A model generated the notes under the pieces. That model saw nothing but the letters and a program-made list of their open reading frames with translations. It was not told the DNA's origin and made no database searches. Shown one piece after another: positions 45,241 to 55,485 of a DNA stretch of 64,000 nt. The translations under genes were made by a program, and so were the position numbers. Source of the DNA: Beta vulgaris subsp. vulgaris (taxonomy: Eukaryota; Streptophyta; Magnoliopsida; Caryophyllales; Amaranthaceae); contig NC_079208.1 of assembly GCF_026745355.1 (NCBI RefSeq), positions 52,747,776 through 52,811,775 on the forward strand, read 5' to 3'. Position 1 is the stretch's first letter. Each line of letters starts with the position of its first letter.

Positions 45241-48200
45241 TTTGCTCGTCCTCGAGAAAGAAACTAAAAAAAGGAAACTATTCTAAGGAAGCAGTAAAAC
45301 CTATACTCACTGTCGTAGGAATCACGATTGCACTTAGCACGTGCAACAAGCCCTTTAAACCCCTAGGCTACCCTAGTGGACGAGTAAGGTCTCGTGAAGG
45401 TTTTCAGAAGGCATACCTACAAAGCCAAATGATGAATTCCCAAACCAATATAGCAAAACAAGATAGTCATGAGAAACAAAATTCATTTTCTTTCGAAATC
45501 ACTTATGCGTTACAAATCAACAAGCACAAATCAATTTTCCATGCAAACCAGACTTAGCACCCTCAGTGATCAACCAGTCTTACCACACACTCCCCCAAAC
45601 TTGACTCAGTTGTACAATAACAGCTTCTCACTCTAGTTGTGCAAAACAAAACAAAGAAGCCACTCATGTGTTTAAGAGGTTAGAATAAGAATCACTCATC
45701 CTAAATGCAATAAAGCACATCAACTTCATGTAACTGTCTTCTTTAGATTTGCAAATTGACTTTCTCCACTTATACTGTTAGGATGCAACACGGAAGTCAT
45801 GAGTTCTATAAAAAGGGTAGGCTTGGTTAAAGGGGGTTGGATAACGTTATTTGGGATGTGGTGCTCAAAAATAAAAGAAAACTTAATCCCACTACATATT
45901 CCAAATGTCGGGTTCAATCCATCCTTATATCCACCAAACTCCATATAAGCTTGCCCTTTTTTTTTTCACAAATAATTTCTTTCAAACAACAACCAAGGAA
46001 CTTGTATGAACATTGAAACTTACATTGAGGAGATAATGCACATACTTGGGGATTATATATATATAGATATATTTTTCACTCTTCCCCATTTTGTTTCTTT
46101 TTCTCAAATTCATCTCCTTTCTATTTTTCTTCAAATTCCTTTTGTTTTCAAGAATCGATGTCTCTATTTTTTTCTTTTTCTTTTCCAAGTTTCAATTACT
46201 CATAGGGCATACCAATTGATCCACCTTCAAGACAAAACCTAAAAAAAAGGCTCTAAGGCATATGATGTAAGGCTATCAAAAAGGCAATTATGAGGCTCAA
46301 ATTGGTTCATCCTAGGGGTAAATGTAAAAAGGAAAAAAATTTATTGTGGCCCTAAGATGTTGAAGCTCTAATCATCTAGATAGAACATCAATCATTCTTC
46401 CATATTGCATCGCAAAGTCTCAAATAGTCACAGAGCAAATCCAAGATTCAAGTTACATGAAGGATAACTAACACACATGAAAAGAACACGACTGAAATAA
46501 TGTGCAACAGTCGAATATGGCTTAAATTCTCACCAAGGTACTCAAGATATTATTGTCGGTCGAGTCAATATCAAAGGAGACCATTCTAGCCACAAACCAA
46601 TCACAGAGGGATTTATGCTATCTTTCATGCAATAGATCATCAATTCAGTGCAAGTCGATTCATAACAAAACATTCAAAGCAATGTGTTTCAAAATTCGCA
46701 CTTGAATTGCCATTCAACTTGGAAATATCAAACTAACCTAAAAAAAAAACTAGCAAAAAGAGAAAAATGAACAAACGACTATATACAATGAATCCCTCCC
46801 CCACACTTAAATGTTGCAATGTCCGCAGTGCAATAGTAAGACACAAAGAGAAAGGAGAGAGGTACTCACAAGATCTCACTGAGGAGGGAGAGATGGAGGA
46901 GTGGAGAACCCTCGAAATTGCATCCAAGTGCCTAAATTCTCCAAGAGCGTAATCATGTCCTTCGGCTCGTTGACTCTTAGAAGTAGGACTTTTTCATAAG
47001 CACGGATTTGGCCTTAGAAGTAGAGTACGTAGGCACGTTCTTTTATCGAGCATGTAGAGTGCGCGCATTAAAAGATAACTAAATCATACATCACTGAATA
47101 AAACAGTCCTCACACACAATATCTTCGATCAAGATCAATGCATTCGAACAATTCAGTCACAAATACTCTCGAAATATTCTGAAATCACGCCAAATTGTTT
47201 TTCGCCAAGTAGTCCAGCAATAAAACAAAATCCAGATTATTTACGTCAATCAATCAATTGCATAAGAACCCCAAGCCATGAAATTCGCAGCAAGTGCCAA
47301 TGCAGTCAAGAAAATCGTCAAGGGGTCGAGTCAATATTGATGAATGTCGCAGCAAGTCATCAATTTCAAGAAACCAATGCAATAAGAGTGGAGTGCAGCG
47401 AATGTAATCAAGAATTACCGCAAGTAAAGCAACCATTGATGGAAACCAAACCCAGTAGTTGAATTGCGAACAAGAACGGGGGAAGCAATAATCACCAATT
47501 TCAATGGAGTTCAGTGCCCAAAAGAAACACGAAGGAGAGAGAGATGAATGGGTTCGCCTTGAAGTACCAAATTCGAGCATCAAGGGGCAACAACAATGGA
47601 GTGCAATCTCACCTTCGTTTCCTTCTTCAGTAAGTGTCGCGTTTTTTTTTCTTTTAATTTTTTTGTTTTTTTTTTGTTGTGCGTCACTGCAGTAGGGTAG
47701 AAGTGCAGGACTGCGTTCAACCTTTTTTTTTCTTCGTTGGGCTTCGTTGATCACAGGCCGAACCGCGGTGGGTTGGCAGTAGGCAGGACTGAACTGCGAA
47801 GTGTTGGCGGTTTGGGTTGTTTTTATTTCTTTTTTTTCGATGGGTCTGGTGTGTCACAACAGGGATTGCGAGAGGTTGGCGGTAGGAAGGCTGAACTGCG
47901 ATGTGATGGCAATACCCACTGACCTTGTGGGACGTTCTCCTCTCTCTCTCTTTTTTTTTTGTTTTTTGTTTTTTGTTTTTTTCTTGTTTGTTTGTTTGTT
48001 TTCACCTGTACAAAAACACACCAAAAATAAAAAAAAAAAAAAAATTAGGAGAATTAAACTCTAAAGAGAAAAATAAAATGCTAGGTTTCTAAATTCTAGA
48101 CCTAAAACGTAGACTAACTAAACATACAAGACAACTATAAAATTAAAGTAACTAAGAATATAGACTAAGGAACCTCTACAAAAACAGAAAAAAGAAAATA

Positions 48201-48287
48201 AGTAATAGGAAAAAGTGAAAGAGAAAGCTTGGGTTGCCTCCCAAGAAGCGCTAGTTTAAAGTCATCTAGCTTGACCACCTTTTCGCA
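45241..48287 (-). other. Long 3' non-coding region of the Athila-like element
   Basis: Athila elements often carry an env-like frame here. I see no convincing one: the longest minus-strand frame (47254-47754, 166 residues) has no motif I recognise and no clear signal or membrane arrangement. A GGTTGGC(A/G)GTAGG...GGACTGAACTGCGA block is duplicated (about 47772-47805 and 47874-47906). T-rich and A-rich homopolymers are common at 47640-48050. Confidence 0.55.
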
Positions 48288-48932
48288 TCACTCTGAATGA
48301 GGGTCGGAAGGTGTGTAAACCGCCGTCCCTTCAATAGGTTCACCTTCTCGATAGTGCTTAAGACGTTGTCCATTTATCTTAAATGAGCCAGTTGCTTCAC
48401 TCCAAATCTCTACCGAGGCATACGGAAGAACCTTAAGGATTTTGAATGGACCAGACCTCCTTGTGCGAAGCTTACCAGGAAATAGCTTCGATCGAGAGTT
48501 GAATAGTAAAACTAACTCTCCTTTATGAAATCCTCGCCGCATGATATGCTTGTCAGGCCACCTTTTCCTTCGTTCTTTGTACAACCTTGAGTTTTCATAA
48601 GCTTTTAACTCTACCTCAGGAAGCATAGTACTCTCCTTAGATTCTTCGTGTGTCAACACCTCCTTGACAAGCTCAACACTAGGTAATGAATGTGGTTCCT
48701 CTAAGAGCCTCTTGTACTTCATAGTTTTCCAATCCTCTTCATCAGCACTTCCCATGAGGACGGTTTGCAGTGAATCATCAAGTTCTAGACTAGCAGCTTT
48801 TACCTCTATCGTCTCATCTAGAGCATCCACTCTATAGATAATCTCTCCCATAGAAGGAGCTGCCATGGAGTTTGTGAGATTGTACTCCATCTTCTCAGTA
48901 CCTACTTCAAAGGTGATCTTTCCATTCTTCAT
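48288..48932 (-). CDS. Fused frame: post-protease segment joined to integrase C-terminus, 214 aa
   Basis: An open frame on the minus strand. Residues 1 to about 50 (MKNGKITFEVG...) are the stretch that follows the aspartic protease in Athila-type pol. From about residue 107 the sequence is the integrase C-terminal region: LKAYENSRLYKERRKRW, then HKGELVLLFNSRSKLFPGK, RSGPFKILKV and VEIW. Everything normally between these (RT, RNase H, integrase zinc finger and catalytic core) is absent, yet the joined frame has no stop. The junction lies near residues 100-107. It could be a product of internal deletion that spread as a family, or a chance in-frame deletion. The 5' side was probably continuous with gag-protease before a frame break near 49020. 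Confidence 0.8.
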   Translation of the reverse strand: MKNGKITFEVGTEKMEYNLTNSMAAPSMGEIIYRVDALDETIEVKAASLELDDSLQTVLMGSADEEDWKTMKYKRLLEEPHSLPSVELVKEVLTHEESKESTMLPEVELKAYENSRLYKERRKRWPDKHIMRRGFHKGELVLLFNSRSKLFPGKLRTRRSGPFKILKVLPYASVEIWSEATGSFKINGQRLKHYREGEPIEGTAVYTPSDPHSE

Positions 48933-50139
48933 GTCAATGATGGCTCCAGCAGTGGCCAGGAAAGGTCTCCCAAGAATGATAGGGACTTGCGCATCTCTCC
49001 ATCTCCATTACTACAAGTCACATGGAATGAAAAAACTTCCCAACACGGAGAGGAACATCTTCAAGGATACCAAGTGGATACTTTACAGTTCTATCTGCTA
49101 ACTGTAAGGAGATGCGTGTGGGTTTTGGTTCACCCAATTGAAGCTTCTTGCAAATTGACAAGGGCATTAGACTAACACTTGCTCCAAGATCACAAAGCGC
49201 CTTTTTTATTTCAATATTGCCAAGCTTCACAGGGATAGAGTAGCTACCCGGATCCCCTAGCTTCTTGGGAAGCTTATCCTGCAAAATAGCACTACATTCT
49301 ACTGTAAGTGAAACAGTTGCATTTTCCTCGATCTTCCGCTTGTTTGAGAGCATGTCTTTCAGAAATTTTGCATAAGATGGCATCTCAGAGATAGCCTCCA
49401 AAAATGGTATGTTTATGTGCAACTTTTTCAGTATATCAAGGAACTTCCCATATTTCTTCTCTAATTTTGCACGGGCCAACCTTTGTGGGAATGGAACTGG
49501 TGGCGTGTAAGGACGAATAGGGGTAGGAGTAGGTTCCTTCTTCTCTTCTTCCACAATCTCATTCTCTACCACTTTCTCAGTTTGAACCATCTCTTCCATA
49601 GTTCTTTTTGATGGCTTCTTCAAAGGATGATCTTGTAGCTCTTTTCCGTTCCTCAAAATCACAGCATTGATATGAGCCTTAGGTGGTTGTTCACTATTAC
49701 CGGGAAAATGACCTGGAGCTTTTGATAATTGGCCCACCTGATGTGCAAGTTGGCTTATTTGACTTTCCAAGAGCTTATTCTGAGCTTGAATCTGTTGAAT
49801 TGCGTTATCAGTCTTCTCATTTTGCTTACCTTGTTGAGCCATAAAGTTAGTTTGTTGGGCTAAAAGGTTCTCCATCATAATCTCCAAGTTGCTCTTCTGT
49901 TGAATTGGAGGAGGTTGCTGATTAACACCTTGATTGACATGATGATTGAATGGTGCTCTAGCTTGAAAACCTGGTGGTGCATTAAAAGTTGTTGCGAGGT
50001 GGAGGAGGTGGATTGAGTTGTGCTTGAGTGTTCTTGTATGAGAATGCAGGATTATGCTTCCATCCTTCATTGTACGTGTTAGAATAAGGATCATATGGCT
50101 GCTTTGGATTGGAGTTATAAAGAGCATTGGCTTGCTCAA
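48933..50139 (-). pseudogene. Athila-like gag C-terminal part and aspartic protease
   Basis: A 373-residue frame (50139-49018). The first part has Gln/Asn-rich spacer and coiled-coil-like segments (LLESQISQLAHQVGQLSK near residue 130). The middle is acidic, with a proline-rich PTPTPIRPYTPPVPFPQRL. The protease starts after LPKKLGDPGSYSIPV; the catalytic motif is CDLGASVSLMP (about residues 316-326), with DLGAS in place of the more usual D-T/S-G. After a frame break near 49020 the block VPIILGRPFLATAGAIID continues the protease on the minus strand at about 48935-48990. That block corresponds to the conserved ILGRPFL segment. Confidence 0.88.
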
Positions 50140-50218
50140 TTGTCATCCTATCATTGTTGATTTGACATTCTGTAGCAGCATGTCCTTGTACTCCGCACAT
50201 CTGACATGAGACCATCAT
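49982..50218 (-). pseudogene. Athila-like gag zinc knuckle segment
   Basis: CQMCGVQGHAATEC near residues 5-18 is a CX2CX4HX4C nucleocapsid knuckle. It is followed by a Tyr/Asn/Pro-rich stretch ending in PPPPPRNNF. It overlaps the next frame and joins it through a shift near 49990. Confidence 0.88.
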
Positions 50219-50359
50219 AGATGAACCAGCTTGGAGTGATCAAACTTGTGAGATAGTGCCTGCACAGTATTAGTTAAAGTGGTTAGCGCATCAACATCAT
50301 ATTTACCTCCCTTCTTAGCACGATTGCGACCATTTGGATGGTAGTTGTCATTGGCCGCC

Positions 50360-51092
50360 ATCTTCTCAATCAATCCTTTGCTTCGGTTGGGTTCTTAGTC
50401 ATAAGGGAACCTCCTGAAGCAGCATCAATGTAGATACGAAACTCATGTGTCAAACCATTGTAGAAAGTTTGTATCAACATCCATTCAGGAATCCCGTGAT
50501 GAGGACATTGTCGTTGCAAACGTAGAAACCTTCTCCATGCTTCATACAATGATTCGTCGTCATGTTGCTCAAAGGTTGCTAACTCGTTCCTCAGCTTCGC
50601 GGTCTTTTCTTGCCCAAAAACTTCACCAAGAATGCTTTGGCAAGTTTCCCCCATGTATCAAACGTTCCGACACCTTCATCTCTCAACCACTCCTTGCCCT
50701 ATCTCGAAAGAGAGAAAGGAAAAAGGCGTAGTCGAATAGCATCCTCACTCACACTGTTGATTTTCACTGTGTCGCATTTCTCCAAGAAACTAGCAATGTG
50801 ACTCACAGGGCATTCATGGTAACCCTGCAAATGAATCGTTGGAGATGAACTGGATGAACTGAGGCTTAAGTTCAAAATTTGCAGCATTGACGGCTGGTCG
50901 AACAATGCTCGATAATGCACCAGTTGTAGTATCTGGTACACCGTACTCCCAAAGAGTTTTAGTTGCTTCTTCACCCATTGCTTTGTTCTTATTCTTAATT
51001 CGTCTCTTTGTACTTCCTTGCTTGCGTGCAGTGGCTTCGATTTCAAGATCTAGAGGAATCAAATTCTGTGGACCTCTACGTCGAGTTTGCAT
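50360..51092 (-). pseudogene. Athila-like gag, N-terminal and capsid part
   Basis: A Met at 51092 (MQTRRRGPQNL) is a plausible start, about 120 bases past the primer site. The frame shifts near 50830 and again near 50690. The capsid-type segment (50654-50370) reads ELATFEQHDDESLYEAWRRF and QRQCPHHGIPEWMLIQTFYN, typical of plant Retrotrans_gag in the Athila group. The upstream stretch GYHECPVSHIASFLEKCDTV also fits. Confidence 0.85.
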
Positions 51093-51213
51093 GCAACAAA
51101 GAAAGAACTAAAACAAAAGATCAAATAAACAAGAAATGATAGCCGAAGCAGCAAACTAAAAGAAAACACTTAGCAAAAATAAAATCAAAAATAACTAATT
51201 TAAATACCGTTAG

Positions 51214-51231
51214 TCCCCGGCAACGGCGCCA
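51214..51231 (-). promoter_or_regulatory. Primer binding site, tRNA-Asp
   Basis: On the minus strand TGGCGCCGTTGCCGGGGA lies five bases from the LTR end. It complements the 3' end of plant tRNA-Asp, the usual primer of Athila-like elements, over all 18 bases. Confidence 0.92.
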
Positions 51232-51236
51232 AAATT

Positions 51237-52636
51237 TGAAAGGCGTATCGCGTACCTAACAAAAATAACCTAACTATTCCTCCTAACTAATGTAGTCGGG
51301 CAAGTAAGGATCGAATCCCAAGAGACTAACTGATTCAAAGTAGTTAAATTGACTCTAATTAATACTAAGCAAGTAATCCAAATAAGTGATGATGAACTAA
51401 TCTAAATAACTAAAGCAAATAAATTATCAAGAGTGAATCAAAGACTAAAGACATCTAGGTTTAAGTATCCCCACTAATACGAATTAATGCCACAAACAAT
51501 CCCTTTTCCCTTAATTAACTAATAAATAACTCATAGGATAGATGCGCCCTAATAGTACTAAGGATTTCTTTCGATCAATCAATAGCTCCCTAACAATGCA
51601 ATCATGCCTATTTTCATGGAGTCATGCAAATTAAGGACTTTAGACATAGCATCCTAACATCCTAATAAATTCCATCAACTACTTTCGTGATGATTTCCTC
51701 TATCTTAAATTAGGGTTCTAGATTCGATTAAGATTCAACTTTCGTTGCAAAAATAATCACATTCAATAAATACTATTTCTAGTCATAAATTGATAATTAA
51801 AACCAACCCTAAAATAAATGAATCATAAATTAATCAAAGTTTGGGAATTGGGAATTAAACAAGCATCAATTCATATTAGGGTTCAACCTAACCCTAGAAT
51901 AAGAAACTACTCACACATGATGATTGAATAAACAAAATAAAGATTAAAAGAAAGCATGATTAACAATAATAATAAATAGAATAAAGAAGAGAAAATAATA
52001 CTTGAATTAATTGATGAAATTGCAAACTTGAATGTCGAAAACAAGAACTTGATGAAAGTATGAAGAAAACAACGAAAAACGTGAAGAAGCGTCCCAAGAG
52101 CCAAAACAAACGTGATTTTCTCTCCAAAAATATCCCCCTCTCAAATTCTATCCAAAACCTATTTATATCTATCCAAATACAAGGAGTTTGACTAGGATTT
52201 GGACTCCTAAAACACTCTAAAACTAAGATTACGTAATATTGAAATTGGAGACCGCCATGGCCTTGCGGTAAGCTTGAAAGGACCGCCAAAGGGTGGCGGT
52301 TTTGCTGTTTTTTTTGTCTCTTGCTATCAAAATTCCATTTTGTAGCTCCTTAGGCATGGAATTAATGGTTACCAACACCATATCGCAATATACTTCAAAA
52401 TCATGCCGAATAAAGCTATCAATCCATCTGAATGCTCCGCAATCATCCAAGCTTTCGTGCAAACCCAATCAACTCCAATAAACGCCATAATCCTACAAAA
52501 ACAAAACAAATGTACCCGAGGAGAGCAATAGCGAAAAGTAAAGAATAATAGCGAAAAGAGATTAAATATATGGGGAAAATATGGTGAAAACACACAAATA
52601 TATCACATAAAAATTGAGTATATAAACGTGTTATCA
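51237..52636 (-). repeat. 5' LTR (minus-strand sense) of the Athila-like element
   Basis: A 1400-base LTR paired with 43827-45221. Differences by eye are mostly single-base indels and scattered substitutions. Confidence 0.95.
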
Positions 52637-52641
52637 ATTAC
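52637..52641. repeat. Athila-like element TSD, right copy (ATTAC)
   Basis: Identical to 43822-43826. Confidence 0.95.
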
Positions 52642-52658
52642 CACCATGTATTGCATAA

Positions 52659-52852
52659 TGTTAAATATGGGTCTGGGCCGCACCCATCACAAGGAGATAG
52701 AGTCCACTTCACAACACAAAGGAGGTTCCACCTTAAAACCATATGGCAATAAGGGGAGTAACCCCTTTGCATTATAAAGTGAACCCATCTCTCTTATTTA
52801 ATCAATGTGGGACACTCACATGTGGTGTGCGCTATACATCATAGCTTCAACA
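52659..52852 (-). mobile_element. Solo LTR, 194 bp
   Basis: Begins TGTTAAATATGGG and ends AGCTTCAACA on the plus strand, with TGTT/AACA complementary ends. It is flanked by identical CATAA (52654-52658 and 52853-52857). On the minus strand it contains GTCCCACATTG and, further on, GGTGGAACC and GTGGACTCTATCTCC words. These are common in short plant Copia/TRIM-type LTRs, so I give minus as the likely sense. It formed by LTR-LTR recombination or is a TRIM remnant. Confidence 0.85.
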
Positions 52853-52999
52853 CATAACTTTAATCACGAATGCATGCTTACTACTTATTTGAAATTTGAA
52901 AAGATTACATGCCTTTCAAGCTGCAACAAGCTAATTAAGCAACTCCCTCTTCATCATAGTCAAGTCTCTATATCTCTTGGTAAGTTAGCCAACAGTTTA

Positions 53000-53316
53000 G
53001 AGCACGTTTGGTTCATGTTTTTGTGGACTCCAAGAAACGGAATCAATTACTGATTCCCCTTTTTTTTTTTTTTGGTTCAACCACTCATCAATCCATTGCC
53101 ATTACTTGGTGGTAATGTACTCCCTCAATTTGTTACCCTCCCCTCCCCTCAAGTAACAAAATACATTATTTGGTGGTAATGGTTACCATTACATTTTCCC
53201 ATTCCATGACTGATCCAAACACCTAAATATAAAGCTAATCATTTTTGTTACCAATCCTCTCGATCTTTTATTTGTTTCCATTCACTTTAAATTAGTATCT
53301 TGAACCAAACGACCCC
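53000..53316. mobile_element. Candidate PIF/Harbinger-like MITE, 317 bp
   Basis: GAGCACGTTTGGTTCA at the left pairs with TGAACCAAACGACCCC at the right. Flanks are TTA and TAA, which are not identical, so the boundary is a best guess. Inside, GGTGGTAATG words are repeated in both orientations. Confidence 0.5.
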
Positions 53317-53408
53317 TAAAGTAGAATCGATCAAAAGTAGAGCATAATTTACCAAACACTCCAATCCGGGAAATATATGCCAAATTATTCTTTCTTAAAT
53401 AAATAAAT

Positions 53409-53589
53409 CCCAAAGGAGAATGATAGAGTTACAAGTTACAACCCTCATGAGAGAGATAAAGAGAAAGTATAATAAATACAATAGTGGTAGGAATATTTTC
53501 TCTCTCCAAAATATTTAATTAAATATTAGTTTCTCTCTATCTCTCTCATGAGGGTTGCCTACCCTCATAGTCACCCAAACATTTTCCCA
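53409..53589. mobile_element. MITE with AACCCTCATGAGAGAGAT arms, about 180 bp
   Basis: CAACCCTCATGAGAGAGATA at 53437 pairs with TATCTCTCTCATGAGGGTTG at 53539. Outer parts match the MITE at 36565 on the other strand (GTCACCCAAACATTTTCCC). Confidence 0.7.
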
Positions 53590-54227
53590 ATAAGGATCAC
53601 AGATAGTTGTCTTATGTAATTTTCAGTAATCTTGATGAATATTAGCAATATCAAGATACTCCATATAATCTATGATTAAACTAGCTAGAAATTTAAACTA
53701 GGTCAACTAATCGAACTAATCAATTCAATATTAAGGGCATCTAAGGATGAGTAATATCTCCATTATTATGAGATAATCTAAAATCTAAATACCCGTCCTA
53801 TAATGATATTTTTGGCATGGTAGTGTGATTTTTTTTTTAGTTTCTCATAGATTTAAACCCTGAACTTTTGGACTAATACTATGTGCGGAAACTAGCTTAC
53901 TTGATCTGAAGTTGTCAAAACTAAAAACTTAATTTCCATTAATTCAGTCCAAAAGAATAGGGCTTTATTTTATAATATTTATAAATTTACTAAATTCTGA
54001 ACAAAGTGGTGGAAACCGATCTATTAGGTAGTTAATCGATTTCGAAATTAGTCCGACGAGTTCTTAATGAGTAATGAAATTGAGAAACTGAGAGTCGTTT
54101 ACAATTGGATCGAATTTGGCAGACTCATACCATGATACTGATATCGTTAATAGACACAATGGGTGAACTAAGTACATATCCGGTGTTATACTATCTTCTT
54201 TGCCTTACTCTCCACTTTAATACGAGT
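53590..54227. other. AT-rich spacer
   Basis: No gene or element recognised. Confidence 0.4.
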
Positions 54228-55130
54228 AAGTTTTAAAACGATTAACTTAAATGTTGTATTGTTATCTTGAATTATCAACCTACATTTATACATTGATTTC
54301 TAGTTCAATTGGATGGTTTGAGACTTTGAGTTTCAAAATGAAAATAAGAACAACCAACTTAAACTCATTATTGTTATCTTCTACTAACTTATCGACTTAC
54401 ATTGGTTAATTTATCAACCTCATCCAATAACAACTTGTTTCAATTTCATTAGATATTTTGAGTTTTGAAACTTATTTAACTTAAAGATGATTAACTTAAA
54501 GTCTTAATGCGTTACTGTTACTTTCTTTTATTTAGCTTATTACAAAGCATGTGTATTGATCTATCCAATAACAACTCGGCTTTCAGTTTTTATATGAATA
54601 TAACTGAATGACAATTAACTTAACTTGAGTATTGTTACCTTAAACAAAGTTTTGACTTACATTGATACATTTATCTTATCCAATAACAACATATGTCAAT
54701 TCAATAAAAGAGATTGTTGTATTGTTATATTGAATCGGTTGTCGACTACCATGGACACGTTCGTTTAGTTCAATAAATTTCATACAATCATACTTTATTC
54801 TCCGACTCTACATATTATTATATCTAATATTCTAATCTCATATTCTCGTTTCTTAATTTATAATTTGTTGATTCAACTCATGTTTAATACTTTTTGTTGT
54901 TATATAGTGAGATTGTGAGAGAGTAAGTTACTAACTACCTAAATGGCTAAGTTTAATGACTCTAAAAATGTAATCAAAATCATTATGGAGTATGAACTTA
55001 TAGATCATAGTTGTTAATTGACTTAGATTATTAGCTAAAATAGTGTATTATTCTTGAATTAGCTTATAATCTATATTGATACATTCATTAATCTTATCTA
55101 GTAACAACTTCTTTCAATTATATAGGAACA
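54228..55130. repeat. Decayed tandem array, unit about 100-145 bp
   Basis: Blocks in the same order recur: ATTAACTTAA, TATTGTTA(C/T)CTT, CGACTTACATTG, TTTATCAACCT or a variant, and (A/T)TCCAATAACAAC. Starts near 54238, 54348, 54487, 54610, 54712 and 54985, with the last copies weaker. Divergence is high, so this is an old array. Confidence 0.65.
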
Positions 55131-55226
55131 AGTTAGTGAGTTACTAAGTTGGTATAAGTCTAAGTGAGTAAATGACTAACTGTTAATTTAACATATGGTA
55201 GTCAACGAGTTACTATCTACTAAGTA

Positions 55227-55485
55227 CTCCATCCGTTTCATTTTAATCTACACACTTACACTTTTCACTCATGCCAATGCAAAACTTTGAGGACATATAT
55301 GTTTAGTTTTGTATTTGTAAAAATTATAAAAAGTACATATTAATAAAATACATGTTATGATGAATCTAACAAAATCCCACATGACTATATTTTCATCTGC
55401 GTATAAATCACAAATGATGGTCAAAGTGAAATTTGTGAATAGTGTATAATATCAAAATGTAACAATTAAAATGAAACGGAGGGAG
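55227..55485. mobile_element. Stowaway-type MITE, 259 bp
   Basis: CTCCATCCGTTTCATTTTAA at the left and TTAAAATGAAACGGAGGGAG at the right. The left flank is TA (55225-55226); the right flank reads TG, a likely later change. Sibling of 7776-8034 in opposite orientation. Confidence 0.85.

Larger units (their letters stand above)
43827..52636 (-). mobile_element. Athila-like Gypsy element lacking RT-RNase H-integrase core, 8.8 kb
   Basis: LTRs at 43827-45221 and 51237-52636 (about 1.4 kb), both running from TGAAAGG to TTATCA on the plus strand. The TSD is ATTAC. Read on the minus strand: right LTR, tRNA-Asp primer site, gag, protease, a fused protease/integrase C-terminal frame, about 3 kb of non-coding DNA, a GTGTGGGGGAATT polypurine tract, left LTR. 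The primer site, tract and protease are those of plant Athila/Tat Gypsy elements. RT, RNase H and catalytic integrase are absent, so the element would need another element's enzymes. This layout matches the class described as TR-GAG or large derivative elements. Confidence 0.93.

Noticed and set aside
44947..45557. Plus- and minus-strand frames around the left Athila LTR
   Set aside because: They lie in LTR or 3' non-coding DNA, and the LTR part is not conserved as a frame in the other LTR.
47254..47754. Possible Athila env-like protein on the minus strand
   Set aside because: No signal peptide, clear transmembrane pair or known motif; low-complexity Lys-rich start. Kept only as part of the non-coding 3' region.
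53101..53170. Stowaway-like word TACTCCCTCAATTTG
   Set aside because: No matching inverted end within 400 bases; chance or a fragment inside the MITE at 53000.
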